From positions 33,874-97,873 of the forward strand of contig JBJOIT010000005.1 of NCBI GenBank assembly GCA_046046915.1: DNA of 64,000 bases, read 5' to 3'. Below, piece after piece: positions 16,491-25,373 of the stretch; positions within the stretch are counted from its first letter, which is position 1, and every line of letters begins with the position of its first letter. A program made the translations under genes and the position numbers. The DNA is from JBEEJZ01 sp046046915 (GTDB lineage: Bacteria > Pseudomonadota > Gammaproteobacteria > Burkholderiales > Burkholderiaceae_C). The notes under the pieces were generated by a model. It saw nothing but the letters and a program-made list of their open reading frames with translations, was not told where the DNA came from and did no database searches.

Positions 16491-17567
16491 ATGTCTGACC
16501 ACGTGATGCATCCTCGCAAAGTTCTGCTTGGTGCGCAGGCGGCGTCGGGCATGCTGCCGGTTTGCGATCATTACTGTGGCGTCGAGGCTCGCATGCTCAA
16601 GAGCCTGGGGCTACAGGCTGACATGGCTGAGGAATTTGGCGCCTGCGTCTTTGACGTGACGCTAGATTGCGAAGATGGTGCGCCTGTTGGAGGTGAGCTG
16701 GCGCATGCCAAGTTGGTGGCGAACGTTGCGCAATCTGCCTTTGAACAATGGCGTGCTCACGAGTCTCTTGGGCGTGTTCTTGCCAAGCCCAGGGTGGCGG
16801 TCAGGGTTCATCCTGTCGACCATCCCGCCTTTGAGCAAGACGTCCAGGTGATCGTCGGCACTGTCGGTGCCGATCTTTGCCACATCATGGTTCCCAAGGT
16901 TGAGTGCCTGGCTGACGTTGAGACCGCCATTTCGGCGGTCGACCGGGCGATGCCGGACGGCGCCAAAGATCGCTTGCCTTTGCACATATTGATTGAATCT
17001 CCAGGTGCAGTGCATCGGGCCTTTGATATCGCCGCACACAGCCGCGTGCAGTCGCTCAGTTTTGGACTGATGGACTTTGTATCGGCACATGGTGGGGCAA
17101 TTCCTGCCCAAGCCATGACGGTTTCCTCGGGCGCTGAGAGTGCCTATGACCAGTTCACTCATCCCTTGGTCGTTCGTGCAAAGCTGGAGATCGCCGAGGC
17201 CAGTCACGCTTGGGCCAAAGTGCCGTCTCATTGTGTGGTGACAGAGTTTCAAGACTCTGATTTGTTGAGCCGCGCTGCTCGCAGGGCAGCGCGAGAGTTT
17301 GGCTACACACGCATGTGGAGTATTCATCCAAGCCAGATCAGACCGATTTTGGACGCCTTTGCGCCCTCAAAGGCGGAGATTGACCTTGCGTGCAACATCA
17401 TCGAGGCTGCCCAGTCGGCGCAATGGGCGCCCATCAGTTTTGGCGGTCAGTTGCATGACCGAGCCAGCTACCGCTATTTTTGGCAGGTCCTCGAGCGTGC
17501 TCACCAAACAGGGCGCCCCATGCCAAAAGTTGCCCAGTCTTGGTTCGTATCTACGAAGTCGGTGTAA
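16491..17567 (+). CDS. HpcH/HpaI aldolase / citrate lyase beta (CitE)-like protein
   Basis: A 358-residue TIM-barrel protein of the CoA-ester lyase group. It shows the metal and substrate motifs of the family: FDVTLDCEDGAP, RVHPVDHPAF, HIMVPKVECLADV, LHILIESPGAVH, LSFGLMDFVSAHG and the C-terminal MWSIHPSQIRPIL. Members cleave or form citryl-, malyl- or citramalyl-CoA, or beta-keto acids. The exact substrate cannot be read from sequence. No CitF or CitD partners are nearby, so it is not a classical citrate lyase complex. Its position between mdh and acnB suggests a link to C4/C6 acid metabolism. Confidence 0.82.
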   Translation: MSDHVMHPRKVLLGAQAASGMLPVCDHYCGVEARMLKSLGLQADMAEEFGACVFDVTLDCEDGAPVGGELAHAKLVANVAQSAFEQWRAHESLGRVLAKPRVAVRVHPVDHPAFEQDVQVIVGTVGADLCHIMVPKVECLADVETAISAVDRAMPDGAKDRLPLHILIESPGAVHRAFDIAAHSRVQSLSFGLMDFVSAHGGAIPAQAMTVSSGAESAYDQFTHPLVVRAKLEIAEASHAWAKVPSHCVVTEFQDSDLLSRAARRAAREFGYTRMWSIHPSQIRPILDAFAPSKAEIDLACNIIEAAQSAQWAPISFGGQLHDRASYRYFWQVLERAHQTGRPMPKVAQSWFVSTKSV

Positions 17568-17598
17568 GCGAGTGCATTCCTCATTGCCGTTCAACACC

Positions 17599-18171
17599 AT
17601 GCGCACTTGGCTCTTCCACGCCACATTGTTGAGTCTGTCGCTCACGGTTTCGGGACAATCTCGCAACAAGCCCGGGCCCACCCCGCAAAAGCATGTGGTC
17701 AAGGTTGCTGAGGTGTCGTCGAGTGCCCCTGAAAGTTTTCTGCCGTTGTCTGATGATCTGGTCGCCATTGCTTCGAATGTGCTGGTGGGACCCATGTTGT
17801 GTGACGGTGGGGAACATGTCAAAGTCATGGCGCTGGCTCATGAAGGGTATTTTGAGCTCCAGCACAAAAAGATGCGTTACCGAATGCACCCCGTTGAAAG
17901 TCAAACCGGTGCTATTCGTCTAGAGGACCGGACCCGAGGCATGATGTGGCTGCAGTTGAGTGACAAATCCATGTTGATGAGCCAACAACGCGGCATGCGT
18001 CTTGCTGATGATTGCGCAGGGGAGGTGCAGTCTGCATTTGCCCGGCGTCTGAAGCAGAACCCTTTACCTGGCTTGCTGGATGGGGCAGGTAGCCTACAAA
18101 CGGGCCTACCTCTACAGGATCAAGTCCACCAATTAACCCCCGTCGCTGCTGGTGAGTCGGTCAAGCACTGA
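17599..18171 (+). CDS. Secreted protein with MliC-like (lysozyme inhibitor) domain
   Basis: About 190 residues with a short signal peptide (MRTWLFHATLLSLSLTVSGQ). The central part (about 55-140) has two cysteines framing GAIRLED, MMWLQLSDKSMLM and GMRLADDC. This spacing resembles the MliC/PliC fold that inhibits C-type lysozyme, where a loop with Ser and Lys plugs the lysozyme site. The match is by eye and moderate; it could instead be an unrelated conserved protein of the family. I chose the ATG at 17599; a GTG at 17572 is possible. It sits between the CitE-like gene and acnB. Confidence 0.6.
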   Translation: MRTWLFHATLLSLSLTVSGQSRNKPGPTPQKHVVKVAEVSSSAPESFLPLSDDLVAIASNVLVGPMLCDGGEHVKVMALAHEGYFELQHKKMRYRMHPVESQTGAIRLEDRTRGMMWLQLSDKSMLMSQQRGMRLADDCAGEVQSAFARRLKQNPLPGLLDGAGSLQTGLPLQDQVHQLTPVAAGESVKH

Positions 18172-18221
18172 TGCCAGCAAACGACTGTCCATTTCAATCT
18201 GTTTAATCAAAGGAGTATTCG

Positions 18222-20819
18222 ATGTTGCAAGCCTACCGAGCCCACGTTGCCGAGCGAGCCGCCCTTGGCATTCCCCCGCTGCCTCTCACAGCCCAGCAAA
18301 CGGCCGATTTGTTGGAGTTGCTGAAGTCCCCCCCCGCTGGTGAGGATGCCTTTTTGTTGGACTTGCTGACCCATCGTGTACCACCTGGGGTGGACGATGC
18401 TGCCAAGGTGAAAGCGAGCTTCCTGGCTGCTGTTGCACACGGCGATATCTCCGTTGCCTTAATCAGTAAAGCTAAGGCGACCGAACTGCTCGGTACCATG
18501 GTGGGTGGCTACAACGTCAAGCCGCTGATCGATCTGCTTGACGACGCTGAGGTGGCATCTGTCGCAGCTGAAGCGCTCAAAAAGACGCTTTTGATGTTCG
18601 ACTTTTTCCACGATGTGACTGAAAAATCCAAGGCCGGCAATGCTTATGCCCAGGATGTGATCAAAAGCTGGTCGGAAGCCGAATGGTTCACCAGCCGCCC
18701 TGAAGTCCAGAAAAAAATTACCGTGACCGTGTTCAAGGTGACCGGTGAGACGAACACCGACGACCTGTCGCCTGCACCCGATGCATGGAGTCGCCCTGAC
18801 ATTCCCCTGCATTACCTGGCCATGCTGAAGAACGCACGCCCCGGCATCACGCCCGAGGAAGACGGCAAGCGCGGTCCCATGAAGTTCATCGAGGAACTGA
18901 AGGCCAAGGGCAACTTGGTTGCATACGTTGGTGATGTGGTAGGTACCGGCTCCAGCCGCAAGAGCGCAACCAACAGCATCATCTGGGGTTTCGGCGAGGA
19001 CATTCCGTTCGTTCCGAACAAGCGTTTTGGTGGCGTGACCCTGGGTGGCAAGATCGCCCCGATCTTCTTCAACACCCAGGAAGATTCCGGTGCTCTGCCC
19101 ATCGAGGTGGATGTTTCTGGCATGGACATGGGCGATGTGGTTGATGTCTACCCCTACGATGGCAAGATCGAAAAGAACGGTCAGAAGATTGCCGACTTTG
19201 CCCTCAAGAGCGACGTCCTGTTTGATGAAGTGCGCGCCGGTGGCCGTATCAACCTGATCATCGGTCGCAGCCTCACAGCCAAGGCCCGTGAATTCTTGGG
19301 CTTGCCCGCCAGCACCATCTTCCGCCTGCCATCGGTTCCTGAGTCGAGCACCAAGGGCTTCACGCTGGCTCAAAAAATGGTGGGTCGCGCCTGTGGTTTG
19401 CCGACCGTGTCTGGACAACAGCAAGGTGTGCGTCCCGGTACGTACTGTGAACCCAAAATGACGACGGTGGGTAGCCAGGACACCACGGGTCCCATGACGC
19501 GCGACGAACTCAAGGACCTCGCGTGCCTGGGCTTCAGTGCAGACATGGTCATGCAGTCTTTCTGCCATACCGCTGCCTATCCCAAGCCTGTGGATGTGAA
19601 AACTCACCGTGAGTTGCCCGCGTTTATCAGCAACCGGGGTGGTGTGGCGCTGCGCCCGGGTGATGGTGTGATCCACAGCTGGCTTAATCGCCTTCTGTTG
19701 CCTGATACCGTAGGCACCGGCGGTGACTCGCATACACGTTTTCCCATTGGCCTCTCCTTCCCAGCCGGCTCTGGCTTGGTGGCCTTTGGTGCTGCCACTG
19801 GCGTGATGCCGCTGGACATGCCCGAATCTGTGCTGGTTCGTTTCAAAGGGCAGATGCAGCCCGGCATCACACTGCGCGATCTTGTGCATGCGATTCCCTT
19901 GTACGCCATCAAGGCGGGTCTGCTGACCGTCGCCAAGGCCGGCAAGATCAACATCTTCTCAGGCCGCATTCTGGAAATCGAAGGTCTGCCTGACCTGAAG
20001 GTGGAGCAGGCTTTTGAGTTGTCTGACGCATCAGCCGAGCGCTCTGCTGCGGGTTGCACCATCAAGCTCAACCCCGAACCAGTCAAGGAATACCTCACCA
20101 GCAACATCGTTCTGATGAAGAACATGATTGCCAATGGGTACCAGGACAAGCGGACCTTGGAGCGTCGTATCAAGGCAGTCGAGGCCTGGTTGGCCAAGCC
20201 TGATTTGCTTGAGGCGGACAAGGATGCCGAGTACGCAGCAGTCATTGAAATTGACTTGGCTGACATCAATGAACCCGTGCTGTGCTGCCCGAATGACCCG
20301 GACGATGCCAAGTTCCTGAGTGAAGTCCAGGGTGCAAAGATTGATGAAGTGTTCATCGGCTCCTGCATGACCAACATTGGTCACTTCCGTGCTGCATCCA
20401 AGCTGCTGGAGGGCAAGCGCGATATCCCAGTGAAGCTGTGGGTCGCGCCCCCTACCAAGATGGATGCGAGCGAACTGACCAAGGAAGGGCACTATGGGGT
20501 ATTCGGTGCGGCTGGCGCACGCACGGAAATGCCAGGCTGCAGTTTGTGCATGGGCAACCAGGCTCAGGTTCGTGAGGGCGCAACCGTGGTGTCCACCAGC
20601 ACCCGAAACTTCCCCAATCGTTTGGGCAAGAACACCTATGTCTACCTGGCATCGGCGGAGTTGGCAGCCATTGCATCCAAGCTCGGCCGCATTCCAACGG
20701 TCTCCGAATATCACGCAGACATGGGTGTGGTGAACAAGGATGCTGACAAGGTTTACCAATACATGAACTTTGACCGTATTGAAGAGTACGCCGATGTGGC
20801 AAAAGAAGTGACGGTTTAA
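18222..20819 (+). CDS. acnB: Aconitate hydratase B (2-methylisocitrate dehydratase)
   Basis: An 865-residue bifunctional aconitase of the B type, with the HEAT-like N-terminal domain first (MLQAYRAHVAERAALGIPPL), then the swivelling domain (TGETNTDDLSPAPDAWSRPDIPLH) and the catalytic domains. The [4Fe-4S] cysteines lie in FIGSCMTNIGHFRAA and PGCSLCMGNQAQ. It interconverts citrate and isocitrate and, in some bacteria, dehydrates 2-methylcitrate products. It is the last gene of the rightward mdh group and is followed by a clean terminator. Confidence 0.98.
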   Translation: MLQAYRAHVAERAALGIPPLPLTAQQTADLLELLKSPPAGEDAFLLDLLTHRVPPGVDDAAKVKASFLAAVAHGDISVALISKAKATELLGTMVGGYNVKPLIDLLDDAEVASVAAEALKKTLLMFDFFHDVTEKSKAGNAYAQDVIKSWSEAEWFTSRPEVQKKITVTVFKVTGETNTDDLSPAPDAWSRPDIPLHYLAMLKNARPGITPEEDGKRGPMKFIEELKAKGNLVAYVGDVVGTGSSRKSATNSIIWGFGEDIPFVPNKRFGGVTLGGKIAPIFFNTQEDSGALPIEVDVSGMDMGDVVDVYPYDGKIEKNGQKIADFALKSDVLFDEVRAGGRINLIIGRSLTAKAREFLGLPASTIFRLPSVPESSTKGFTLAQKMVGRACGLPTVSGQQQGVRPGTYCEPKMTTVGSQDTTGPMTRDELKDLACLGFSADMVMQSFCHTAAYPKPVDVKTHRELPAFISNRGGVALRPGDGVIHSWLNRLLLPDTVGTGGDSHTRFPIGLSFPAGSGLVAFGAATGVMPLDMPESVLVRFKGQMQPGITLRDLVHAIPLYAIKAGLLTVAKAGKINIFSGRILEIEGLPDLKVEQAFELSDASAERSAAGCTIKLNPEPVKEYLTSNIVLMKNMIANGYQDKRTLERRIKAVEAWLAKPDLLEADKDAEYAAVIEIDLADINEPVLCCPNDPDDAKFLSEVQGAKIDEVFIGSCMTNIGHFRAASKLLEGKRDIPVKLWVAPPTKMDASELTKEGHYGVFGAAGARTEMPGCSLCMGNQAQVREGATVVSTSTRNFPNRLGKNTYVYLASAELAAIASKLGRIPTVSEYHADMGVVNKDADKVYQYMNFDRIEEYADVAKEVTV

Positions 20820-20836
20820 TCGTCATCGAGCATCGC

Positions 20837-20859
20837 AAAACGGCCTTCGGGCCGTTTTT
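20837..20859 (+). terminator. Intrinsic terminator after acnB
   Basis: AAAACGGCC and GGCCGTTTTT form a 9-bp stem with a TTCG tetraloop and T-run, about 18 bases past the acnB stop. The flanking A-run makes it potentially bidirectional. Confidence 0.92.
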
Positions 20860-20969
20860 GCTTTTGGCTTTATGCTGAGCAGTGACCCTCTAAAGACCCG
20901 TGAAGCGGGCTTTAAACTAAGGAACTCGTCGGCACTTGCCGTGAATCGAAACAACAAGAGGGATAACCC

Positions 20970-21617
20970 ATGCTATTCGGAAAACTCATGCCGCGCGACG
21001 GCAATTTCTTCGAGCTGTTTAACCAGCATGCTGACCGAACTGTCGAAGCTGCCAAGGCCTTTGCTCTCTTGGTGGCCAACTATGGCGACCTTCAGTTGCG
21101 TGAAAAGTACAACCTCGAAGTGGATCAAGCCGAGAGAGCCGCGGATCGCATTACTCATGAGGTCAATCGTGCGTTGCACAAAACATTCATCACGCCGATT
21201 GATCGTGAGCAAATTCACTCGCTGATCAACACCATGGATGATGTGGCAGACCTGATTCAGGATTCTGCCGAGACCATGGCCTTGTATGACGTTCGGCACA
21301 TGACCGAAGAAATCCGACGTTTGACAGACCTTTGTGTGCGCTGCTGCGAACGTGTGAAAGACGCGGTGTACCTGTTAGACCGAATTGCTGATCCCAAGGT
21401 GGCTGATGCAGCCATCAAGACATGTGAAGAAATCGATCGTCTGGAATCAGACGCAGACCGCGTTATGCGCACGGCAATGAGCAAATTGTTTCGCGAGGAG
21501 CCAGATGTGCGTGAGGTCATCAAGCTCAAAGCCATCTACGAGCTACTGGAAACGGTGACTGACAAGTGCGAAGACGTTGCAAACCTCATCGAGGGCGTTG
21601 TCCTCGAAAACTCCTGA
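20970..21617 (+). CDS. DUF47 / PhoU-like phosphate transport accessory protein
   Basis: A 215-residue all-helical protein of the DUF47 (COG1392, Pit accessory, TIGR00153-like) family. It begins MLFGKLMPRDGNFFELFNQHA and carries two PhoU-like metal-binding helical repeats with acidic EIDRLE and E..AD-type motifs. Such proteins are usually paired with the Pit transporter and appear to modulate it. Here pit starts 13 bases after its stop, supporting a two-gene operon. Confidence 0.93.
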   Translation: MLFGKLMPRDGNFFELFNQHADRTVEAAKAFALLVANYGDLQLREKYNLEVDQAERAADRITHEVNRALHKTFITPIDREQIHSLINTMDDVADLIQDSAETMALYDVRHMTEEIRRLTDLCVRCCERVKDAVYLLDRIADPKVADAAIKTCEEIDRLESDADRVMRTAMSKLFREEPDVREVIKLKAIYELLETVTDKCEDVANLIEGVVLENS

Positions 21618-21630
21618 GTTGGCGGTTTTC

Positions 21631-22641
21631 ATGGAAGGTGTCCAAACTGCAGTATGGGTCGTCGTCTTGCTGGTGCTTCTCGCGCTGGCGTTCGACTTCA
21701 TGAATGGTTTTCATGATGCAGCAAACTCGATTGCGACGGTGGTCTCAACGGGTGTTCTAAAGCCAGCGCAGGCTGTCCTGTTCGCGGCATTTTTTAACTT
21801 TATTGCTATTTTTATCTTCAAGTTAAGTGTGGCGGCGACCGTTGGGAAAGGCATCGTCCAACCCGGCGTGGTCGACACGAATGTTGTCTTTGGAGCACTT
21901 TCCGGGGCCATCACCTGGAACCTCATCACCTGGTACTACGGTATTCCCAGCAGTTCCTCTCATGCTTTAATTGGTGGCATCGTCGGTGCCGTCGTAGCAA
22001 AAGCGGGTACCACTGTCTTGATTGCAGGGGGCATCCTGAAGACGGTAATTTTTATATTCGTCTCCCCAGTGCTGGGTTTCCTGCTGGGGTCCCTGATGAT
22101 GCTGTTGGTCGCTTGGACCTTCAGGCGATGCGCGCCATTGCGGGTTGACGGTTGGTTTAGACGATTGCAACTGCTCTCTGCCGGAGCCTACAGTTTGGGG
22201 CATGGCGGCAATGACGCTCAAAAAACCATAGGCATCATCTGGATGATGTTGATCGCGACGGGGTATGTAGCGGGTGACGATAAAGCGCCGCCAAATTGGA
22301 CCATCGCCAGCTGCTACATCGCGATTGCGGCTGGCACCATGTTTGGCGGCTGGCGTATCGTCAAGACGATGGGGCAAAAAATCACGAAACTAAAACCCGT
22401 CGGAGGTTTTTGTGCCGAGACTGGCGGGGCGATGACCTTGTTCCTCGCGACTGCGTTGGGCATACCGGTGTCCACGACGCACACCATCACCGGCGCGATT
22501 GTGGGCGTCGGCTCCGCACGGCGAGCCAGTGCTGTTCGTTGGGGGGTCGCTGGCAATATTGTTTGGGCGTGGGTCTTCACGATACCAGCGAGTGCTTTTG
22601 TTGCCGCTCTGGCCTACTGGGCGAGTCTTCAGCTGTTTTAA
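21631..22641 (+). CDS. pit: Inorganic phosphate transporter, PiT family
   Basis: A 336-residue membrane protein with about ten helices. The two family repeats are visible: FDFMNGFHDAANSIATVVSTG at the N-terminus and a second block around YSLGHGGNDAQKTIGI, plus GIPVSTTHTITGAIVG. These proteins take up phosphate, often as a metal-phosphate complex, with a proton. I chose the ATG at 21631 (MEGVQTAVWVVV), since earlier in-frame codons overlap the DUF47 gene and lack conservation. It ends 3 bases before a convergent gene. Confidence 0.95.
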   Translation: MEGVQTAVWVVVLLVLLALAFDFMNGFHDAANSIATVVSTGVLKPAQAVLFAAFFNFIAIFIFKLSVAATVGKGIVQPGVVDTNVVFGALSGAITWNLITWYYGIPSSSSHALIGGIVGAVVAKAGTTVLIAGGILKTVIFIFVSPVLGFLLGSLMMLLVAWTFRRCAPLRVDGWFRRLQLLSAGAYSLGHGGNDAQKTIGIIWMMLIATGYVAGDDKAPPNWTIASCYIAIAAGTMFGGWRIVKTMGQKITKLKPVGGFCAETGGAMTLFLATALGIPVSTTHTITGAIVGVGSARRASAVRWGVAGNIVWAWVFTIPASAFVAALAYWASLQLF

Positions 22642-22644
22642 GCA

Positions 22645-23091
22645 TTATTGGGAGAGCTTTTTGCTCTCTTCAATTTGGTATTCAAAGTAGCGTTGGAAGC
22701 TAAACACGACGCTGGACATCAAGATTGTCGTTCCGATCAGTAGCGCACAGCCCACACCAATAATGGTTGGCCAGCCGCTACGCCCAGCGGGATCTTGATC
22801 GTCTGCTCCAAGGTTATATCGCGCATTCCACTTCTCTGTGGAAGTCAGACCGATGACGATGGCGTTCAGGGCGCAGCCAGCAATGGTGAAACCCAATAGG
22901 GGGATGAGGAGCCAGCTGTATTGATCATCGAGGCCCAATTGTTGCGCGCGCTCGATGCCATAAAGGCCGAGTGCGCTGGGGATGGGGAGCATCCAGCCCA
23001 TCAGGTCTGTGGGGCCGCGCAGATAAAACCGGTGCAGGCCCAATGGGCCGCCCAAAAAGCTGAGCCAGGTCGCGATCGTCTTGTTCTTCAT
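22645..23091 (-). CDS. TM2-domain-like membrane protein
   Basis: A 148-residue membrane protein. Its first half matches a TM2-type pattern (KNKTIATWLSFLGGPLGLHRFYLRG), followed by further hydrophobic helices and a charged C-terminus. TM2 proteins have no well-defined biochemical role. Its start overlaps the stop of the upstream GNAT gene (ATGA), so the two are translated together. Confidence 0.75.
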   Translation of the reverse strand: MKNKTIATWLSFLGGPLGLHRFYLRGPTDLMGWMLPIPSALGLYGIERAQQLGLDDQYSWLLIPLLGFTIAGCALNAIVIGLTSTEKWNARYNLGADDQDPAGRSGWPTIIGVGCALLIGTTILMSSVVFSFQRYFEYQIEESKKLSQ

Positions 23092-23621
23092 GCTGCTGAT
23101 TGTCCTGGTTTTGTTTGTGCGCCAGCCCCCAGGACCTTTTCCATCAAGACGATGTCTAACCAGCGATCAAATTTCCAGCCACAGTCTTTGATCGTGCCCA
23201 CATGTTTGAATCCGCTGGACGAGTGCAGACCTATAGAGGCAGCGTTGTCCGAGTCCCCGATGACAGCGATCAACTTGCGGACCCCAGCACGCTCCGCTGC
23301 AATACACAGCTCTGCCATCAGAATTCGTCCGATTCCCATTCGTGCAACACCCGGCGAGAGGTAAATAGAGTCTTCCGCGGAAAACCGGTAGGCGGGGCGG
23401 GGCTTGAACCAGCCGCAGTAGGCAAACCCGACAACCTCACCTTTCAATTCTGCAACCAGGTAGGGGAGATTTTTGGCGAGTACATCTGATCTACGCGCTG
23501 CCATTTCCAACTCACTAGGCGCTTCTATTTCGAAGGTCCCCGTGCCTGTCAGGACATGATGACGGTAAATGGCGGTGATGAAGGGAAGGTCTGCGTCGCA
23601 GCTGGCCCGAACAATGAGCAT
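23088..23621 (-). CDS. GNAT-family N-acetyltransferase (phosphinothricin acetyltransferase-like)
   Basis: A 177-residue acetyltransferase. It resembles the PAT/MnaT branch: IVRASCDADLPFITAIYRHHVLTGTGTFE, then GFAYCGWFKPRPAYR, then the acetyl-CoA loop VARMGIGRILMAEL and NAASIGLHSSSGFKHVGT. Relatives acetylate phosphinothricin, methionine sulfoximine or related amino acids; the substrate here is unknown. It is divergent from rpsP and overlaps the TM2-like gene by 4 bases. Confidence 0.88.
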   Translation of the reverse strand: MLIVRASCDADLPFITAIYRHHVLTGTGTFEIEAPSELEMAARRSDVLAKNLPYLVAELKGEVVGFAYCGWFKPRPAYRFSAEDSIYLSPGVARMGIGRILMAELCIAAERAGVRKLIAVIGDSDNAASIGLHSSSGFKHVGTIKDCGWKFDRWLDIVLMEKVLGAGAQTKPGQSAA

Positions 23622-23639
23622 GGTGTGGCGTGTGCTAGT

Positions 23640-23645
23640 TATAAT
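23640..23645 (+). promoter_or_regulatory. Candidate -10 element of the rpsP operon
   Basis: A consensus TATAAT about 113 bases before the rpsP ATG. The -35 region 17 bases upstream (agcatg) is a poor match. It would give a leader of roughly 105 bases. Confidence 0.5.
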
Positions 23646-23723
23646 AATAGGCTTTTCGGAGTGTGACTGGCCGGGTGGCTATGTTGCGTGTCTCAACTTC
23701 GGAATCAATGGCTGAATTATTGG

Positions 23724-23739
23724 CAAGCCAGTAGGCTTG
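23724..23739 (+). other. Hairpin in the rpsP leader
   Basis: CAAGCC and GGCTTG form a perfect 6-bp stem with a 4-base loop, ending about 18 bases before the rpsP ATG, just upstream of AAAGGA. It could influence ribosome loading or be a ribosomal-protein feedback site. This is inference. Confidence 0.4.
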
Positions 23740-23757
23740 GCTCCCAAAGGATAAATT

Positions 23758-24009
23758 ATGGTCGTCATTCGACTCGCTCGCGGTGGTGCTAAGGCACGTC
23801 CCTTCTTCAATATTGTCGTTGCTGACAAGCGTACCCGCCGCGATGGCCGTTTCATCGAGCGCATCGGTTTTTACAACCCCATCGCCAAGGGCGGTGAGGA
23901 AAGCATTCGTATTGCACAAGACCGTCTCTCTCATTGGAAGAGCGTCGGTGCTCAGGCTTCCCCCACGGTGGAGCGCCTGATCGACCAAGCCGCCAAGAAA
24001 GTAGCGTAA
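23758..24009 (+). CDS. rpsP: 30S ribosomal protein S16
   Basis: An 83-residue ribosomal protein, unmistakable from VIRLARGGAKARPFFNIVVADKR and FIERIGFYNP. It binds 16S rRNA early in 30S assembly. AAAGGA lies about 9 bases before ATG. First gene of the standard rpsP-rimM-trmD-rplS operon. Confidence 0.99.
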   Translation: MVVIRLARGGAKARPFFNIVVADKRTRRDGRFIERIGFYNPIAKGGEESIRIAQDRLSHWKSVGAQASPTVERLIDQAAKKVA

Positions 24010-24018
24010 GCATCAGTC

Positions 24019-24582
24019 ATGGCGCTCAACCTCGACACGGCTGAATTGCCAGCCGATGCGGTTGAAGTTGGGCGCATAACGGATGCTTGGGGGGTAAAAG
24101 GCTGGTTCAAAATCCTGCCTTACAGCGCATCCCCTGAGGCACTTTTTTCTTCAAAGCGTTGGTTTCTTTTGCCGCCAGACAGAGGCGCTCTGCCCTTTGA
24201 AGGCTGCCGAAAAATGGCGGTCATACAGGCGAAAGATCACTCTGATTCTGTTGTCGCTTCAGCGCAAGGCATCACGGATCGCACGGAGGCCGAAGCACTT
24301 CGTGGAGTGAGAATATTTGTTGCTCGGTCCAGTTTTCCCACGGCTGCCAAAGACGAGTATTACTGGGTTGACCTCTTAGGCTTGGCGGTGATCAACCGCG
24401 AAGCTGTCGTGTTGGGGCATGTCAAAGAGCTGCTTTCTACAGGGCCTCAAACTGTTCTTGTATTGGCGTTTGAGCAAGACGGTAAACAGTCCGAACGCAT
24501 GATTCCCTTCGTTGCCTCCTTTATTGATGACGTCAATCTGGTCGAAAAGGTGATCATCGTTGACTGGCAGCCCGACTACTGA
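24019..24582 (+). CDS. rimM: Ribosome maturation factor RimM
   Basis: A 187-residue 16S rRNA processing factor that binds S19 and helps mature the 30S head. It has the N-terminal RimM barrel (VEVGRITDAWGVKGWFKI) and the PRC-barrel half with EYYWVDLLGLAVIN and a C-terminal MIPFVASFIDDVNL. Its stop overlaps the trmD start by one base (TGATG). Confidence 0.97.
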   Translation: MALNLDTAELPADAVEVGRITDAWGVKGWFKILPYSASPEALFSSKRWFLLPPDRGALPFEGCRKMAVIQAKDHSDSVVASAQGITDRTEAEALRGVRIFVARSSFPTAAKDEYYWVDLLGLAVINREAVVLGHVKELLSTGPQTVLVLAFEQDGKQSERMIPFVASFIDDVNLVEKVIIVDWQPDY

Positions 24583-25337
24583 TGCGCTTTGATGTTGTCA
24601 CGCTCTTTCCAGAGCTGATCACACCCTTACTAACGAACGGTATCAATCGGCGGGCATTTTCTTGCGGCCAGGTAGATGTTCGATTTTCCAATCCTCGCGA
24701 TTTCTCACAAGGCCACTATCGTCGTGTAGACGACCGTCCGTTTGGTGGGGGGGCGGGAATGGTCATGATGGCTGAGCCTCTGGATCAGTGTGTGAACAGC
24801 ATCCAGTCTGAGCGCGGCGATGCCGCGCCGGTGGTTTTGTTCTCGCCGGTTGGCGTGACCCTGAGCCACTCTGTCGTCCAAGACTGGGCTTCCAGCAAAG
24901 GGGCTATTTTGATTTGTGGCAGGTACGAGGGGCTTGATCAGCGATTCATTGATGCCCATGTCACCCACCAAATCAGTCTTGGAGACTTTGTGTTGTCAGG
25001 TGGCGAGGTTGCCGCCATGGCTTTGCTGGATGCTGTTGCTCGATTGCAGCCCGGCGTCTTGAACACAGAAGAAAGTCATCAGCTGGATAGTTTCAATCCC
25101 GCTTTGCAGGGGCTGCTCGATTGTCCGCACTACACCCGCCCAGAATCTTGGTGCGGGCGCGGAGTACCCGATGTCCTGATGTCTGGTAACCACTCAAAAA
25201 TAGAGGTCTGGCGTCGGGAGCAACGACTCAAAACCACCCAGCGCTATCGTCCTGATTTGATTGCTCGCGCTCGCGCACAAGGGGGCTTGTCTGATGCTGA
25301 TGAGCGCTATCTGGCACAACTGCTTGCCTCTTCATGA
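24582..25337 (+). CDS. trmD: tRNA (guanine-N1-)-methyltransferase
   Basis: A 251-residue SPOUT-class enzyme that makes m1G37 in tRNAs and prevents frameshifting. Conserved parts are MRFDVVTLFPELI, DDRPFGGGAGMVM, the knot region LICGRYEGLDQRFID and SLGDFVLSGGE, and LLDCPHYTRPE. Translationally coupled to rimM. Confidence 0.98.
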   Translation: MRFDVVTLFPELITPLLTNGINRRAFSCGQVDVRFSNPRDFSQGHYRRVDDRPFGGGAGMVMMAEPLDQCVNSIQSERGDAAPVVLFSPVGVTLSHSVVQDWASSKGAILICGRYEGLDQRFIDAHVTHQISLGDFVLSGGEVAAMALLDAVARLQPGVLNTEESHQLDSFNPALQGLLDCPHYTRPESWCGRGVPDVLMSGNHSKIEVWRREQRLKTTQRYRPDLIARARAQGGLSDADERYLAQLLASS

Positions 25338-25344
25338 GCTGCTT

Positions 25345-25373
25345 TTCACCAGCCTCATTTCGCCAGCTATAAT
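25345..25373 (+). promoter_or_regulatory. Candidate separate promoter of rplS
   Basis: TTCACC (25345-25350) and a consensus TATAAT (25368-25373) are 17 bases apart in the trmD-rplS gap. This would let rplS be made independently of the rest of the operon, with a leader of about 105 bases. Confidence 0.55.

Noticed and set aside
18459..19889. A 476-codon open frame antisense to acnB
   Set aside because: It lies wholly inside a convincing acnB and shows no family features; long antisense frames are common in GC-rich genes with skewed codon use.
20880..20930. Hairpin-like CCCG/CGGG in the DUF47 gene leader
   Set aside because: A 4-bp stem with no T-run; too weak to annotate.
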